DNA of 64,000 nt, from assembly GCA_902791215.1 (NCBI GenBank), contig CADAUZ010000006.1, positions 1 to 64,000 on the forward strand, written 5' to 3'. This document shows, piece by piece, positions 16,834-24,985 of this stretch. The translations under genes and the position numbers were made by a program. The notes beneath the pieces were generated by a model. That model searched no databases and had not been told where the DNA came from. It saw only the letters and a program-made list of their open reading frames with translations. Positions within the stretch are counted from its first letter, which is position 1; each line of letters starts with the position of its first letter. The DNA is from Oscillospiraceae bacterium (lineage in GTDB: Bacteria; Bacillota; Clostridia; Oscillospirales; Oscillospiraceae).

Positions 16834-17640
16834 ATGGAGCTTCGCTACAGTATTCTGGACCCGACCGGGAACATCACCGCCCTCGTTGAAAGCCCGGTCG
16901 AGGCATCGGAGCGGCAGGCTGCCGCCGCCGCGATCATGCGGCGCCACGACGATGTGGAGCAGGTGGGTTTTCTGAGCCCGGCAGGAGAGGACGGCCTGCC
17001 CGCGCTCCGGATGGCGGGGGGCGAGTTCTGCGGCAATGCCACGATGTGTGCCGCCGCCCTGCTCTCGCTTCAGGGCAAAACCGGGGACACGGTGCGCCTT
17101 CGCGTCTCGGGCGCAAAGCAGCCCGTGGAGGTGAAGCTGTGCCGGACCGGCGATGACAGCTTCCGGGCGGAGCTGCAGATGCCGCCCGCAATCGAGATCA
17201 CGGAGCGGACGTTTGCCTTTGAGGGCCTGCGCGGCAAGCTGCCCCTTGTACGCATGGAGGGCATTTCCCACCTGGCGGTCGAAAGCCGGTCGCCGTTTAT
17301 GAAACTGCTGGATGATCTTGAGGCGGCGGAGCGTGCGGTGAAGGCGTTCTGTGCCGAGCTTTCGGCGGATGGCCTCGGCCTGCTGTTTCTGGAAGGAGAG
17401 GGGCAGGAGCGCCGCATGACGCCGCTGGTCTATATCCCCGGCAGCGGCACAGTCTTCTGGGAAAACTCCTGTGCCAGCGGCAGCGCTGCGGTCGGGATGT
17501 ACCTTGCCGCCGGGGATGCCGCGCCGACAGAGGTGAGCCTTCAGGAGCCCGGCGGCGTTCTGCATGTCGCAAGTGATCCGGCCGGCACCCGCCTCCGGGG
17601 CAGTGTGCGCCTTGCGGCAAGTCATACGCTTGAAATATGA
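16834..17640 (+). CDS. DapF-superfamily protein, probable amino-acid racemase/epimerase
   Basis: A 268-residue two-domain protein with the diaminopimelate-epimerase fold. Both catalytic cysteines are present in altered motifs: GGEFCGNATMC (Cys66; a second Cys is at 72) where DapF has CGNGARC, and NSCASGSAAVG (Cys213) where DapF has ACGTGA. The substrate-binding parts differ from true DapF, so another amino acid is likely; the histidine racemase CntK is a known DapF-like relative with this kind of divergence. Its ATG is 3 bases after the ABC ATPase stop, so it should be made with the amino-acid importer. That suggests it inverts the imported amino acid or makes a D-amino acid, an inference. 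A divergent true DapF cannot be excluded. Confidence 0.8.
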   Translation: MELRYSILDPTGNITALVESPVEASERQAAAAAIMRRHDDVEQVGFLSPAGEDGLPALRMAGGEFCGNATMCAAALLSLQGKTGDTVRLRVSGAKQPVEVKLCRTGDDSFRAELQMPPAIEITERTFAFEGLRGKLPLVRMEGISHLAVESRSPFMKLLDDLEAAERAVKAFCAELSADGLGLLFLEGEGQERRMTPLVYIPGSGTVFWENSCASGSAAVGMYLAAGDAAPTEVSLQEPGGVLHVASDPAGTRLRGSVRLAASHTLEI

Positions 17641-17690
17641 GCCCGCGTGAATGATTATTGGGGTTTTGTGAGAAAAATTTTCAAAAACAG

Positions 17691-17720
17691 TTGACACGCG
17701 GGCCCTGATTATGGTATTAT
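17691..17720 (+). promoter_or_regulatory. Promoter of the tRNA cluster
   Basis: TTGACA (17691-17696), an 18-base spacer and TATTAT (17715-17720), 22 bases before the tRNA-Gly gene. Confidence 0.8.
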
Positions 17721-17742
17721 CTCAAAGCTGATGGGACGACGT

Positions 17743-17816
17743 GCGGGTGTAGTTCAATGGTAGAACACCAGCCTTCCAAGCTGGATACGTGGGTTCGATT
17801 CCCATCACCCGCTCCA
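17743..17816 (+). tRNA. tRNA-Gly (TCC)
   Basis: A complete cloverleaf. The 7-bp acceptor stem GCGGGTG pairs with CACCCGC, the anticodon loop is CTTCCAA with anticodon TCC, the T-arm is GGGTTCGATTCCC, and the 3' CCA is encoded. First gene of the cluster. Confidence 0.97.
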
Positions 17817-17957
17817 GCGTCAGAGGAAGCTCACACCGCTCTGTTTCCACGGCAAAGGCCGTGAAAACTGCGCTATGCTCCCTCCCTCTTCCTTCTCAAA
17901 TCAAACCCGTTGCGCTGGGCTTTGATTTGAAATGCTGGGTATTGGCGGGAACGATAT
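17817..17957 (+). repeat. tRNA spacer element, copy 1
   Basis: It begins GCGTCAGAGGAAGCTC immediately after the tRNA CCA. It contains a small hairpin (CACGGC with GCCGTG, 17848-17863), a CCTCTTCCTTC run, and a second stem in which AAATCAAACCC pairs with GGGCTTTGATTT. The same order of elements recurs after tRNA-Arg and tRNA-Gln. Confidence 0.65.
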
Positions 17958-18034
17958 GCGCCAATAGCTCAGCAGGATAGAGCAACTGCCTTCTAAGCAG
18001 TAGGTCGGGGGTTCGAATCCCTCTTGGCGTGCCA
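17958..18034 (+). tRNA. tRNA-Arg (TCT)
   Basis: Acceptor stem GCGCCAA pairs with TTGGCGT (a G-T first pair), the anticodon stem ACTGC/GCAGT encloses loop CTTCTAA, anticodon TCT, and CCA is encoded. Reads AGA/AGG. Confidence 0.95.
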
Positions 18035-18296
18035 GCGTCAGAAGAAGCTCACTCCGTTCCGCTTCCGCCGTTTGCGTAAGAGCGGCGAAAGCTCCACATC
18101 CGTGATCTCCTTCTTCCTTACAAACACAAACCCACTTCGTTGGGCTTTGTGTTTGGTACAGGAATGAGCAAAGAACGTGTTTCCTGCGGTCTTTGTTTTG
18201 ATATAGCCTCTCTTCGGAGAGCGCAGCAGGAAAACAACTTCAAGGCTTCGGCTTTGAGTTTTGATAGGACGTGCGGCAGGCCGCGCGGACAAATAT
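18035..18296 (+). repeat. tRNA spacer element, copy 2
   Basis: It begins GCGTCAGAAGAAGCTC at the end of tRNA-Arg. Hairpin 1 has CGCCG/CGGCG (18066-18070 with 18083-18087) around a TTTGCGTAAGAG loop. A CTCCTTCTTCCTT run follows, then hairpin 2 (18122-18133 with 18142-18154, one bulge). The remaining 140 bases to tRNA-His contain no gene that I can support. Confidence 0.65.
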
Positions 18297-18297
18297 G

Positions 18298-18373
18298 GTG
18301 GGATTAGCTCAGTTGGTAGAGCACCGGATTGTGGTTCCGGGTGTCGTGGGTTCGAGCCCCATATCCCACCCCA
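18298..18373 (+). tRNA. tRNA-His (GTG)
   Basis: Acceptor stem GTGGGAT pairs with ATCCCAC, the anticodon stem CCGGA/TCCGG encloses loop TTGTGGT with anticodon GTG, and CCA is encoded. The base before the stem (18297) is G and the discriminator is C, giving the extra G(-1)-C73 pair required by histidyl-tRNA synthetase. Confidence 0.97.
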
Positions 18374-18422
18374 CTGAAAACGAGCCGAGGCCGGCGGCGC
18401 CGGTCTCGGTTTGTGACTACAT

Positions 18423-18496
18423 TGGGATGTAGTGTAATGGTAACACACCGGACTTTGACTCCGATATAGTGGGTTCGAGTCCCGCCATCCCAGCCA
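18423..18496 (+). tRNA. tRNA-Gln (TTG)
   Basis: Acceptor stem TGGGATG pairs with CATCCCA, the anticodon loop is CTTTGAC with anticodon TTG, and CCA is encoded. The first pair of the anticodon stem is a C-A mismatch. A short G+C hairpin (CCGAGG...CTCGG) lies in the spacer after tRNA-His. Confidence 0.95.
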
Positions 18497-18751
18497 CGTC
18501 AGAAGAAGTTCGGATGGCTCCGCATTTGCGGTTTGCGTAAGTGCCGCAAATGCTGCGCGGATCCTCACTCCTTCTTCCTTTCCAAATCGAAACTCTGGTT
18601 TCGATTTGGGGAGACGCGGCAAATCGTTTCCTTAAAACAAAATCAGAGCCCAGCGAAGCGGGTCTGATTTTGAGAGGAGGAGCAGCGGAGGGAGCGAGCT
18701 TTCGCCACGCTTGGCGGAAGCGAGACGATCCGAAGCTTGCTCCGACGACAC
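18497..18751 (+). repeat. tRNA spacer element, copy 3
   Basis: It begins CGTCAGAAGAAGTTC after tRNA-Gln. Hairpin 1 is a perfect 10-bp stem (18522-18531 with 18544-18553) with a loop containing TTTGCGTAAG, as in copy 2. CTCCTTCTTCC follows, then a perfect 12-bp hairpin 2 (18582-18593 with 18598-18609). The rest of the spacer ends in another palindromic stretch before tRNA-Lys. Confidence 0.65.
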
Positions 18752-18827
18752 GCCCCAGTAGCTCAGGAGGTAGAGCACCTGCCTTTTAAGCAGGGTGTCC
18801 GGGGTTCGAGTCCCCGCTGGAGCACCA
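18752..18827 (+). tRNA. tRNA-Lys (TTT)
   Basis: Anticodon loop CTTTTAA with anticodon TTT, T-arm GGGGTTCGAGTCCCC, and encoded CCA. The acceptor stem GCCCCAG/CTGGAGC has a C3-A70 mismatch. All other arms are sound, so it is probably functional. Confidence 0.93.
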
Positions 18828-18864
18828 ACAAATATGCCACCCCATTCGGGGTGGCATATTTGTT
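18827..18864 (+). terminator. Terminator of the tRNA cluster
   Basis: A perfect 17-bp stem (18827-18843 with 18848-18864) with a 4-base loop, starting at the last base of the tRNA-Lys CCA. It is the core of a longer inverted repeat that mirrors the tRNA T-arm. Confidence 0.8.
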
Positions 18865-18888
18865 CCCGGCGGGGACTCGAATCATAAT

Positions 18889-18971
18889 CGAAGGCCCCGG
18901 CGGGGCCTTCATCCTCCAGTTCGCAAACTGGAGGATTCCACTATTTGCGCCGATCCCCCGCAAGGCGCAAA
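18889..18971. repeat. Series of small hairpins after the tRNA cluster
   Basis: Three consecutive inverted repeats: a 9-bp G+C stem near 18889-18909, an 11-bp stem at 18911-18936 and an 8-bp stem at 18944-18971. There is no gene. They separate the tRNA cluster from an A+T-richer orphan gene. Confidence 0.5.
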
Positions 18972-19063
18972 TGCAGGCGAGTCCCCGCTGCCGTGTATAT
19001 CAAGCCATCGCCAAGGACAGTCAAATCAAGTTCATGTGCTATTTTGAAGGAGATGAAGACAAA

Positions 19064-19583
19064 CATGATACAGTCAAACAAGGCCATGAAGCTCCTTTTA
19101 CAGCGGCATAAGATCAATGTCGATGATGTTCCTGCTCAAAAAACTTCTCCGATTTGGAAGAAACGGGATCTGGCAGGCAGACCGTATTGGGGCGTCTCGG
19201 ATTTTTGGCATTTGGATCAGAATGGTGTACCTGCGTCAGAAGATCTTTCGCGGCTCGAATGGGATGGAAATGAAGTGAATCTCGACGCATACGCTGAGAA
19301 TCAAATACAAGGGATTCTCAGAGAATCAATTGGGATCATAAAAGCCTGGATGCTGCAATTGGAGCACGAAGAACCGGATATCCCCTTCCTGATATTGGCA
19401 AGCTATGACGACGGGGCTGAATTGGTTAATAAGGAAGACTTTCCGGATGGCTGCTGTTCGATCACGTTTCGCTTCTGGGCGCCTCGCGGCAGTAATACCG
19501 TTGTGAATCTTTCGACTTTTGAGGATTGGGAACAGCCTGCTGTTTTGGCTGCCTGCAATGAATATACCCCCTCGCTGAGATAA
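19064..19583 (+). CDS. Orphan protein of unknown function
   Basis: A 172-residue acidic, soluble protein that I cannot assign. It starts MIQSNKAMKLLLQRHKINVDD and has a Trp-rich segment (PYWGVSDFWHLD). It has no signal peptide or membrane helix. ATG 19064 is chosen because GAAGGAGA lies 11 bases upstream; ATG 19053 is in frame but overlaps that site. Base composition is visibly less G+C-rich than the flanking genes, and it lies between a tRNA cluster and cca, a position often used by acquired DNA. The protein size and orphan state would fit an immunity-type or cargo protein, but there is no direct support. Confidence 0.7.
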
Positions 19584-19623
19584 GGATAAGAGAGCATTAT
19601 ACAAAGAAAGGAGCACGAAGGAC

Positions 19624-21033
19624 TTGTCACCGGACGACAAAAATGTGCAGATGGCGCGGCGTGTCGCCGAGGCCGTGGCGGACGCGGGCGGACGTACCTA
19701 CTATGTGGGCGGCTGCGTGCGGGACGGGCTCCTGGGACGCGACAACAAGGATATCGACATCGAGGTGCACGGCATCCCGGTACAGACTCTGGAGTGCATC
19801 CTGGACAGCCTCGGCGAGCGCCTGACGATGGGCGCGAGCTTCGGCGTCATGGGCCTCAGGCACTATGAGCTGGACATCGCCATGCCGCGCTCCGAGACCG
19901 CGACCGGGCGCGGGCACAAGGACTTTGACGTGTTTGTCGATCCCTTCCTCGGGGCGGAGAAGGCCGCGCGGCGGCGGGACTTCACCATGAACGCCCTGAT
20001 GCAGGACGTACTGACGGGGGAGATCCTGGACTTCTTCGGCGGCAGGGAGGACATGCGGCGGGGGCTTCTGCGCCATGTGAACAATGAAAGCTTTGGGGAG
20101 GACCCCCTGCGCGTACTGCGCGCGGCGCAGTTTGCTGCCCGCTTCGGCTTTACCGTTGCCGACGAGACGCGGGCACTCTCGGCGGGGATGGACCTTTCGG
20201 CGCTGCCGGGGGAGCGCGTCATGGGCGAGCTTGAGAAGGCGCTTTTGAAAAGCGACAAGCCCTCCGTCTTCTTTGAGGAAATGCGGAAAATGCGCCAGCT
20301 CTCCGTTTGGTTCCCCGAGCTGGAGGCGCTCATCGGCGTCGACCAGAACCCGCGCTTTCACCCGGAAGGGGATGCCTGGATACATACCATGCAGGTGCTC
20401 GACGAGGCGGCAGCGCTGCGCAATGAGGCGAAGGAACCGCTGTGGTTCATGCTCTCCGCCCTGTGCCATGATCTTGGCAAGGCGGTCACAACGGAGGAAA
20501 AAAACGGTGTCCTGCACGCCTACGGTCACGAGAAGGCAGGCCAGCCGCTGACAGAACGCTTCCTGCGCCGCCTGACAAACGAAACGAAGCTGATCGAGTA
20601 CGCGCTGAACATGACTTACCTCCACATGAAGCCCAACATGCTGACGGGCGACGGCTCAAAAACAAAGAGCTTTATGCGGATGTACGACGAGGCCCTCTGC
20701 CCGGAGGATCTGCTGCTGCTTGCCAAAGCGGATTATCTTGGCTGCCGGGGCGCGCAGGACACGCGCGAGGCGATGCTCGCTGCCTATGCCCTGACCGAGA
20801 GCCGCCTGCGTGAGATGCTCACGCTCTATACCGAGCGGATGAGCGGCCCGTACCTCATGGGCCGCGACCTCGTGGAGGCGGGGCTCCGGCCGGGACCGCT
20901 GTTTGCGCAGGCGCTGACCTGTGCCCACGATCTGCGCCTTGCGGGCAGACCGAAACACGAGCAGCTCAAAGCTGCGCTCACCTTTATCCGCAAGCAGGAG
21001 AAAGAACAAAAAGACGCGAAACCGAAAGCTTAA
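19624..21033 (+). CDS. cca: CCA tRNA nucleotidyltransferase with HD domain
   Basis: A 469-residue class II nucleotidyltransferase that adds or repairs the 3' CCA of tRNA. The head domain shows YYVGGCVRDGLLGRDNKDIDIEVHG with the metal-binding DxD, then RRRDFTMNALMQD and the GGREDMRRGLLRHV neck. A C-terminal HD phosphohydrolase domain (WIHTMQVLDEAA...CHDLGKA) is present. The start is probably TTG 19624, with GAAGGA close upstream; ATG 19651 is the alternative. All five nearby tRNA genes encode CCA, so here the enzyme would mainly repair ends. Its 3' end runs into a shared terminator. Confidence 0.93.
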   Translation: MSPDDKNVQMARRVAEAVADAGGRTYYVGGCVRDGLLGRDNKDIDIEVHGIPVQTLECILDSLGERLTMGASFGVMGLRHYELDIAMPRSETATGRGHKDFDVFVDPFLGAEKAARRRDFTMNALMQDVLTGEILDFFGGREDMRRGLLRHVNNESFGEDPLRVLRAAQFAARFGFTVADETRALSAGMDLSALPGERVMGELEKALLKSDKPSVFFEEMRKMRQLSVWFPELEALIGVDQNPRFHPEGDAWIHTMQVLDEAAALRNEAKEPLWFMLSALCHDLGKAVTTEEKNGVLHAYGHEKAGQPLTERFLRRLTNETKLIEYALNMTYLHMKPNMLTGDGSKTKSFMRMYDEALCPEDLLLLAKADYLGCRGAQDTREAMLAAYALTESRLREMLTLYTERMSGPYLMGRDLVEAGLRPGPLFAQALTCAHDLRLAGRPKHEQLKAALTFIRKQEKEQKDAKPKA

Positions 21034-21056
21034 CGGCTTCGGCTTCGCGTCTTTCT
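21011..21056. terminator. Convergent terminator between cca and the SNF2 gene
   Basis: A stem of 10 perfect pairs (21011-21020 with 21044-21053), extended inward by a second stem, overlaps the last codons of cca and abuts the stop of the minus-strand helicase gene. A and T tracts flank it on both strands. Confidence 0.8.
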
Positions 21057-24000
21057 TTATCCCAATAGCTCCAGCAGTTCCTCCTGACTCAGGGACGCAA
21101 GGCTGGTCCCCTCGCCGCTGAGTACGGCCTCCGCCAGATCGCGCTTGGCTTCCTGCATGGCAAGGATGCGCTCCTCGATGGTGTCCTTGACGATGATGCG
21201 GTAGACCGTGACCTGGTTTTGCTGCCCGATGCGGTGGGCGCGGTCGGTGGCCTGATTCTGGGCGGCGAGGTTCCACCACGGATCGTAGTGGATCACCACG
21301 TCAGCCCCGGTGAGGTTGAGGCCCGTACCGCCCGCCTTGAGGGAGATCAGGAACACCGGCGTGTCCCCCTCATTGAATGCGCGTACAAGCCGGAGCCGCT
21401 GCTCCTTGGGCGTGACGCCGGTGAGCTTGAAGTACGGGATGCCGGCGGCGTTCAGGTCCTCCTCCAAAAGCGCGAGCATAGAGGTAAACTGCGAGAACAC
21501 CAGCATGCGGTGTCCGCCGCCCATGGCGCTTTGGACAAGCTCCAGGCAGGCCGCGCGCTTGGCGCTGCCGCCGTGATAGTTTTCCAGCAGCAGCGACGGG
21601 TCGCAGCAGATCTGCCTTATGCGCGTAAGCTCGGCAAAGATGCGCAGCTTGTCCTCCCCGCTGCTGCCGGACGTGACCACAAGCTGCTTCATGCGCACGA
21701 TCTGACCGTCATAGATTTTCCGCTGCTCGTCATCGAAGCGGGTGTAGCGCACCTCCTCCAGCTTCGGCGGCAGATCCTTCAGCACGTCCGCCTTGAGTCG
21801 CCGCAGGATGAAGGGCGCGGTCATCCGCCGGAGCTTTGTCGTGGCATCCTCGTCCTTCTGCTTCACGATGGGCGTCTCCAGGCGATCGGAAAACTCCGCG
21901 TAGCTGTAGAGGAAGCCCGGCATCAGAAAGTCGAAAATGCTCCAGAGCTCGGCGAGGCGGTTTTCAATGGGCGTGCCGGTCAGGGCAAAGCGAAGGCGGG
22001 CGCTCACGGTCTTGACCGCCTTGGTCATGGAGGCCTTCTGATTCTTGATATACTGGGCCTCATCCAAAACCATAAGGGAAAAATCCAGCTCCCGGTACGC
22101 CGCTATGTCCTGGCGCAGCAGGTCGTAGCTCGTGATGCAGACCGTCCCATCCGGCAGCGCCGAAAGGCGGTTTTTCCGCTGGGCTGCCGTGCCGGTCATC
22201 ACCTGGGTATTCAGCGCCGGGGCAAAGCGCCGAAACTCTTCCTGCCAGTTGTATACCAGCGACGCCGGGCACACCACGAGGCACAGCGCCATACTTCCCG
22301 CATCAAACAGCGCCTGCACCAGGGAGATAAACTGCAGGGTTTTCCCAAGTCCCATCTCATCGGCGAGGATGCCGCCGAACCCCGCCGCTGCCAGCGTGCG
22401 CAGCCACTTGTAGCCGTGTACCTGATAGGGGCGCAGGACCTCCGCCTGGGCGTCCGGCACCTCGTAATCCGCGTCCCGGATGGTCTTGAAGTTCTTGATC
22501 AGGGCGCGGTAGGTGCGGTCGCGGTTCAGGGACAGACTGTCGTGCTCCTCCAGCAGGGCGTCGAGATAGAGTGCCCGGTACATGGGCACCTTTGCCGTGC
22601 CGTTGACCGCGTCCTCCAGCGAGAAGTCCACCCCGGCCCCGAGAGCCATGAGCTCGGAGAGCTGGCTGTCCCGGTCCAGATCGACGAAGGCGCCGCTGCG
22701 GAGCCGGTGGTACTTCTTTTTCTGCCGGTAGCTCTCGAGCACCGCCAGAAGCTCCTCCGGGGACATGTCCTTTGTCAGCAGACCGATCTCCAGCAAGCCG
22801 CTTTCGACGGACACGCCGATGCGAAGCTGCGGCATGGGGCGCAGGGCGCTGCGGTCAAAGGCGGCGCTGCCCTCCACGGCGCCGAAGCGGGACAGCTCCG
22901 GCACTGCGTCGGTCATGATCTCATAGAGCGCGTCGTCGGAATAGGGCAGCCAGAAGAGAGAGCTTGCCTCCAGCCGCTTGGGGAAGAAGGCACGCAGAGT
23001 CTGCAGCACCCGCTCCTCCTGTACGGCGTCCCGGTAGAGCCCGGCCCGGTTCGGACAGGGGAGGGTGTGCGGCGCGTCCTCGCCGTAGCGGACCAGAGCC
23101 TCACAGGTGATGATGTCGTAGACGCCGTCAATGTCCAGCCGGAAGGTAAAGCGCGGCTCGGGCGGCAGCAGGGCCTCCACCTCGGCGGCGCAGCCGTCCT
23201 CCAGATCGACGCAGTCACTCTGCCTGAGCTGGGGCACGACACGGTAATAGTATTCTGGAAGCCTGTCCCGGCCGATATGAAAGCGGATATTGCCGGTGCG
23301 GTCGGAGGCCGCGCGGAAGGGGCGAAGCACCAGCTCCTCCTCTTTCGTGATTTTGCTCAGGCTGTCGGCGGTGAGCATGTAGCTTCCGGCGCTGCCATTG
23401 AGGATCACCGGCATTCTGCCTGTGACCTCAATGCCCATGAGCGGGCCGTCCTTCGGCATTCTTGAAGTGGTGAGCGCCACGCGCAGCGCGGCGTGACCGA
23501 CGGAAAGCTCCCGCTCATCCTTTTTGCCGGAGGCGGCAAAGGCGACCATCGTACCCTCGGCCAGCTCGTAAAAACGGTCCAGCACGGCCCCGGCCAGCGC
23601 GTCGCGGGTCTTGACCTTGAGGGAGCCGGAATAGTAGGACAGCGAATCGTTTGCCACGTCCGTCTCGCTCATGCGCCGCTGCAGGAAGGTGAGCCAGGGC
23701 AGACTGTCGTCGCTGAGATCGAAGGCGCCGAAATCCAGCACATTCGTCTTGCTCAGGCGAAATTCCAGATGTTCTTCATAAGAGTGGAGAAAATCCCGGT
23801 AGGAGCGCAGCAGGGCCGATTTGCCGCCGGCTGACCCGAGCTTGTACGACAGCACCAGTGCCCCGTCGTCGAGCATCAGGCGCGGGCGGAGGACGATCGT
23901 CTTCGGCCTGGGTGTCCCCTCTGACGCCTCGCTCTCCTGCCCGGATGCGAGGCGGTCCATCGCCTCCAGAAAGCTGCTTGCTGCCCGGTCGGTGGCGTCG

Positions 24001-24872
24001 CCCGGGTTTTCCTGGCGGATATAGTCCTCCAGCACCGCAAGCAGGGACAGCTCATGCTCGCACAGCTCGCTGCCGGTATAGCCGTAAAAGTAATAGGAGG
24101 AGCAGGAGCAGCGATAGGATTCCAGCTTATCGGACAGCAGATTCAGCTGGACATTGTAAAAACGCTCCCCGTCCCGGACACTGCCTCTCGCCGAGAGCAT
24201 CGGAGACCCGTTTGACGCGTAGTCCTGTCTGACGTTTTCGAGCACCGCCGCGTTTTCGGTCAGCAGCGCCCTCGCCCGGTCGGCGGCGTATTCGTTGGTG
24301 CGCATGTTCCTAAGCGCGTGCCGCAGCCGGTAAAAGCTGCCCTTAGGGTCCTCGCCGGGGAAGAGGGCGACGGCGCCGAGTTTGCGGCTTTTCTTCTCCT
24401 CCTTCTCTGCCTGGAGCCGCGCCTGCTCAGCCCTGCGCTGCTGTTCCAGCTCCCTGGCCCGGCGGCGTTCCTCAGCCTCCCGCGCCCTTGCCTGCGCAAG
24501 CTCCGGCGGCTCTTCAAAGACCCAGGGGCCGTGCTCCTGCTCCCAGACCATCAGCACTGCCGCCTCATGCTGGCAGACCTCTGCGGTATGGTGCTGCCCG
24601 TCCTCCCACCAGAAATTCTTCCTCTTGGTAAGACAGCTGCAATAGAATTTCTTGTCATCCCAGTTGTCATAGATCGTTTTGGGTGCCGTAAGCGTGACAT
24701 CAAAAAACTGGCCGTTTCGATTCCGGATCTCCGCGCTTGCGGTGTTGGGTGTGGTGACCAGCTCCTGAACATGGCCGCTTTTTACGATCTTTTCCGCTTT
24801 GGTGAGCAGGTCAAAGGGGAACAGCCTGCGCCATTCCTTCTTCTCCTGCACGGGTTTCGTGTTGTCTGGCAC
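21057..24872 (-). CDS. SNF2-family helicase with two SWIM motifs
   Basis: A 1271-residue Swi2/Snf2 ATPase. Two SWIM-type CxC...CxH zinc motifs are visible, one with Cys78, Cys80, Cys100, His102 and one near residues 252-272 (CSC...CEH), separated by a charged coiled coil rich in Glu and Arg (about 115-150). The motor has ILADEMGLGKT (near 839), LDEAQYIKN (near 939), TGTPIENRLAELWSIFDF, then VFSQFTSML, AGGTGLNLTGAD and QATDRAHRIGQ. The GTG at 24872 is chosen because GAGGT lies 8 bases upstream; the ATG at 24923 has none. Bacterial SNF2/SWIM proteins are thought to remodel DNA-protein or RNA polymerase complexes; the exact role here is unknown. Monocistronic. Confidence 0.92.
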   Translation of the reverse strand: MPDNTKPVQEKKEWRRLFPFDLLTKAEKIVKSGHVQELVTTPNTASAEIRNRNGQFFDVTLTAPKTIYDNWDDKKFYCSCLTKRKNFWWEDGQHHTAEVCQHEAAVLMVWEQEHGPWVFEEPPELAQARAREAEERRRARELEQQRRAEQARLQAEKEEKKSRKLGAVALFPGEDPKGSFYRLRHALRNMRTNEYAADRARALLTENAAVLENVRQDYASNGSPMLSARGSVRDGERFYNVQLNLLSDKLESYRCSCSSYYFYGYTGSELCEHELSLLAVLEDYIRQENPGDATDRAASSFLEAMDRLASGQESEASEGTPRPKTIVLRPRLMLDDGALVLSYKLGSAGGKSALLRSYRDFLHSYEEHLEFRLSKTNVLDFGAFDLSDDSLPWLTFLQRRMSETDVANDSLSYYSGSLKVKTRDALAGAVLDRFYELAEGTMVAFAASGKKDERELSVGHAALRVALTTSRMPKDGPLMGIEVTGRMPVILNGSAGSYMLTADSLSKITKEEELVLRPFRAASDRTGNIRFHIGRDRLPEYYYRVVPQLRQSDCVDLEDGCAAEVEALLPPEPRFTFRLDIDGVYDIITCEALVRYGEDAPHTLPCPNRAGLYRDAVQEERVLQTLRAFFPKRLEASSLFWLPYSDDALYEIMTDAVPELSRFGAVEGSAAFDRSALRPMPQLRIGVSVESGLLEIGLLTKDMSPEELLAVLESYRQKKKYHRLRSGAFVDLDRDSQLSELMALGAGVDFSLEDAVNGTAKVPMYRALYLDALLEEHDSLSLNRDRTYRALIKNFKTIRDADYEVPDAQAEVLRPYQVHGYKWLRTLAAAGFGGILADEMGLGKTLQFISLVQALFDAGSMALCLVVCPASLVYNWQEEFRRFAPALNTQVMTGTAAQRKNRLSALPDGTVCITSYDLLRQDIAAYRELDFSLMVLDEAQYIKNQKASMTKAVKTVSARLRFALTGTPIENRLAELWSIFDFLMPGFLYSYAEFSDRLETPIVKQKDEDATTKLRRMTAPFILRRLKADVLKDLPPKLEEVRYTRFDDEQRKIYDGQIVRMKQLVVTSGSSGEDKLRIFAELTRIRQICCDPSLLLENYHGGSAKRAACLELVQSAMGGGHRMLVFSQFTSMLALLEEDLNAAGIPYFKLTGVTPKEQRLRLVRAFNEGDTPVFLISLKAGGTGLNLTGADVVIHYDPWWNLAAQNQATDRAHRIGQQNQVTVYRIIVKDTIEERILAMQEAKRDLAEAVLSGEGTSLASLSQEELLELLG

Positions 24873-24954
24873 TTTTACGACCTCATTTCGTATGCATCTT
24901 TTGAAAGCTATTTTACCGGGCATTCAGAAGGCTGTCAATCGGAAAAACAAGCTG

Positions 24955-24976
24955 CACCCTCCCGAACGGGAGGGTG
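24955..24976 (-). terminator. Terminator of the EFR1 ferredoxin gene
   Basis: A 10-bp G+C stem (24955-24964 with 24967-24976) followed on the minus strand by CAGCTTGTTTTT, 10 bases after the stop codon. Confidence 0.85.
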
Positions 24977-24985
24977 AGTGAGGAT

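Noticed and set aside
18038-18622. Minus-strand open frame through the tRNA cluster
   Set aside because: It runs across two tRNA genes and repeat spacers; the apparent protein motifs are translations of tRNA sequence.
17641-19052. CRISPR array
   Set aside because: The repeats between tRNAs are long, few, imperfect and not regularly spaced.
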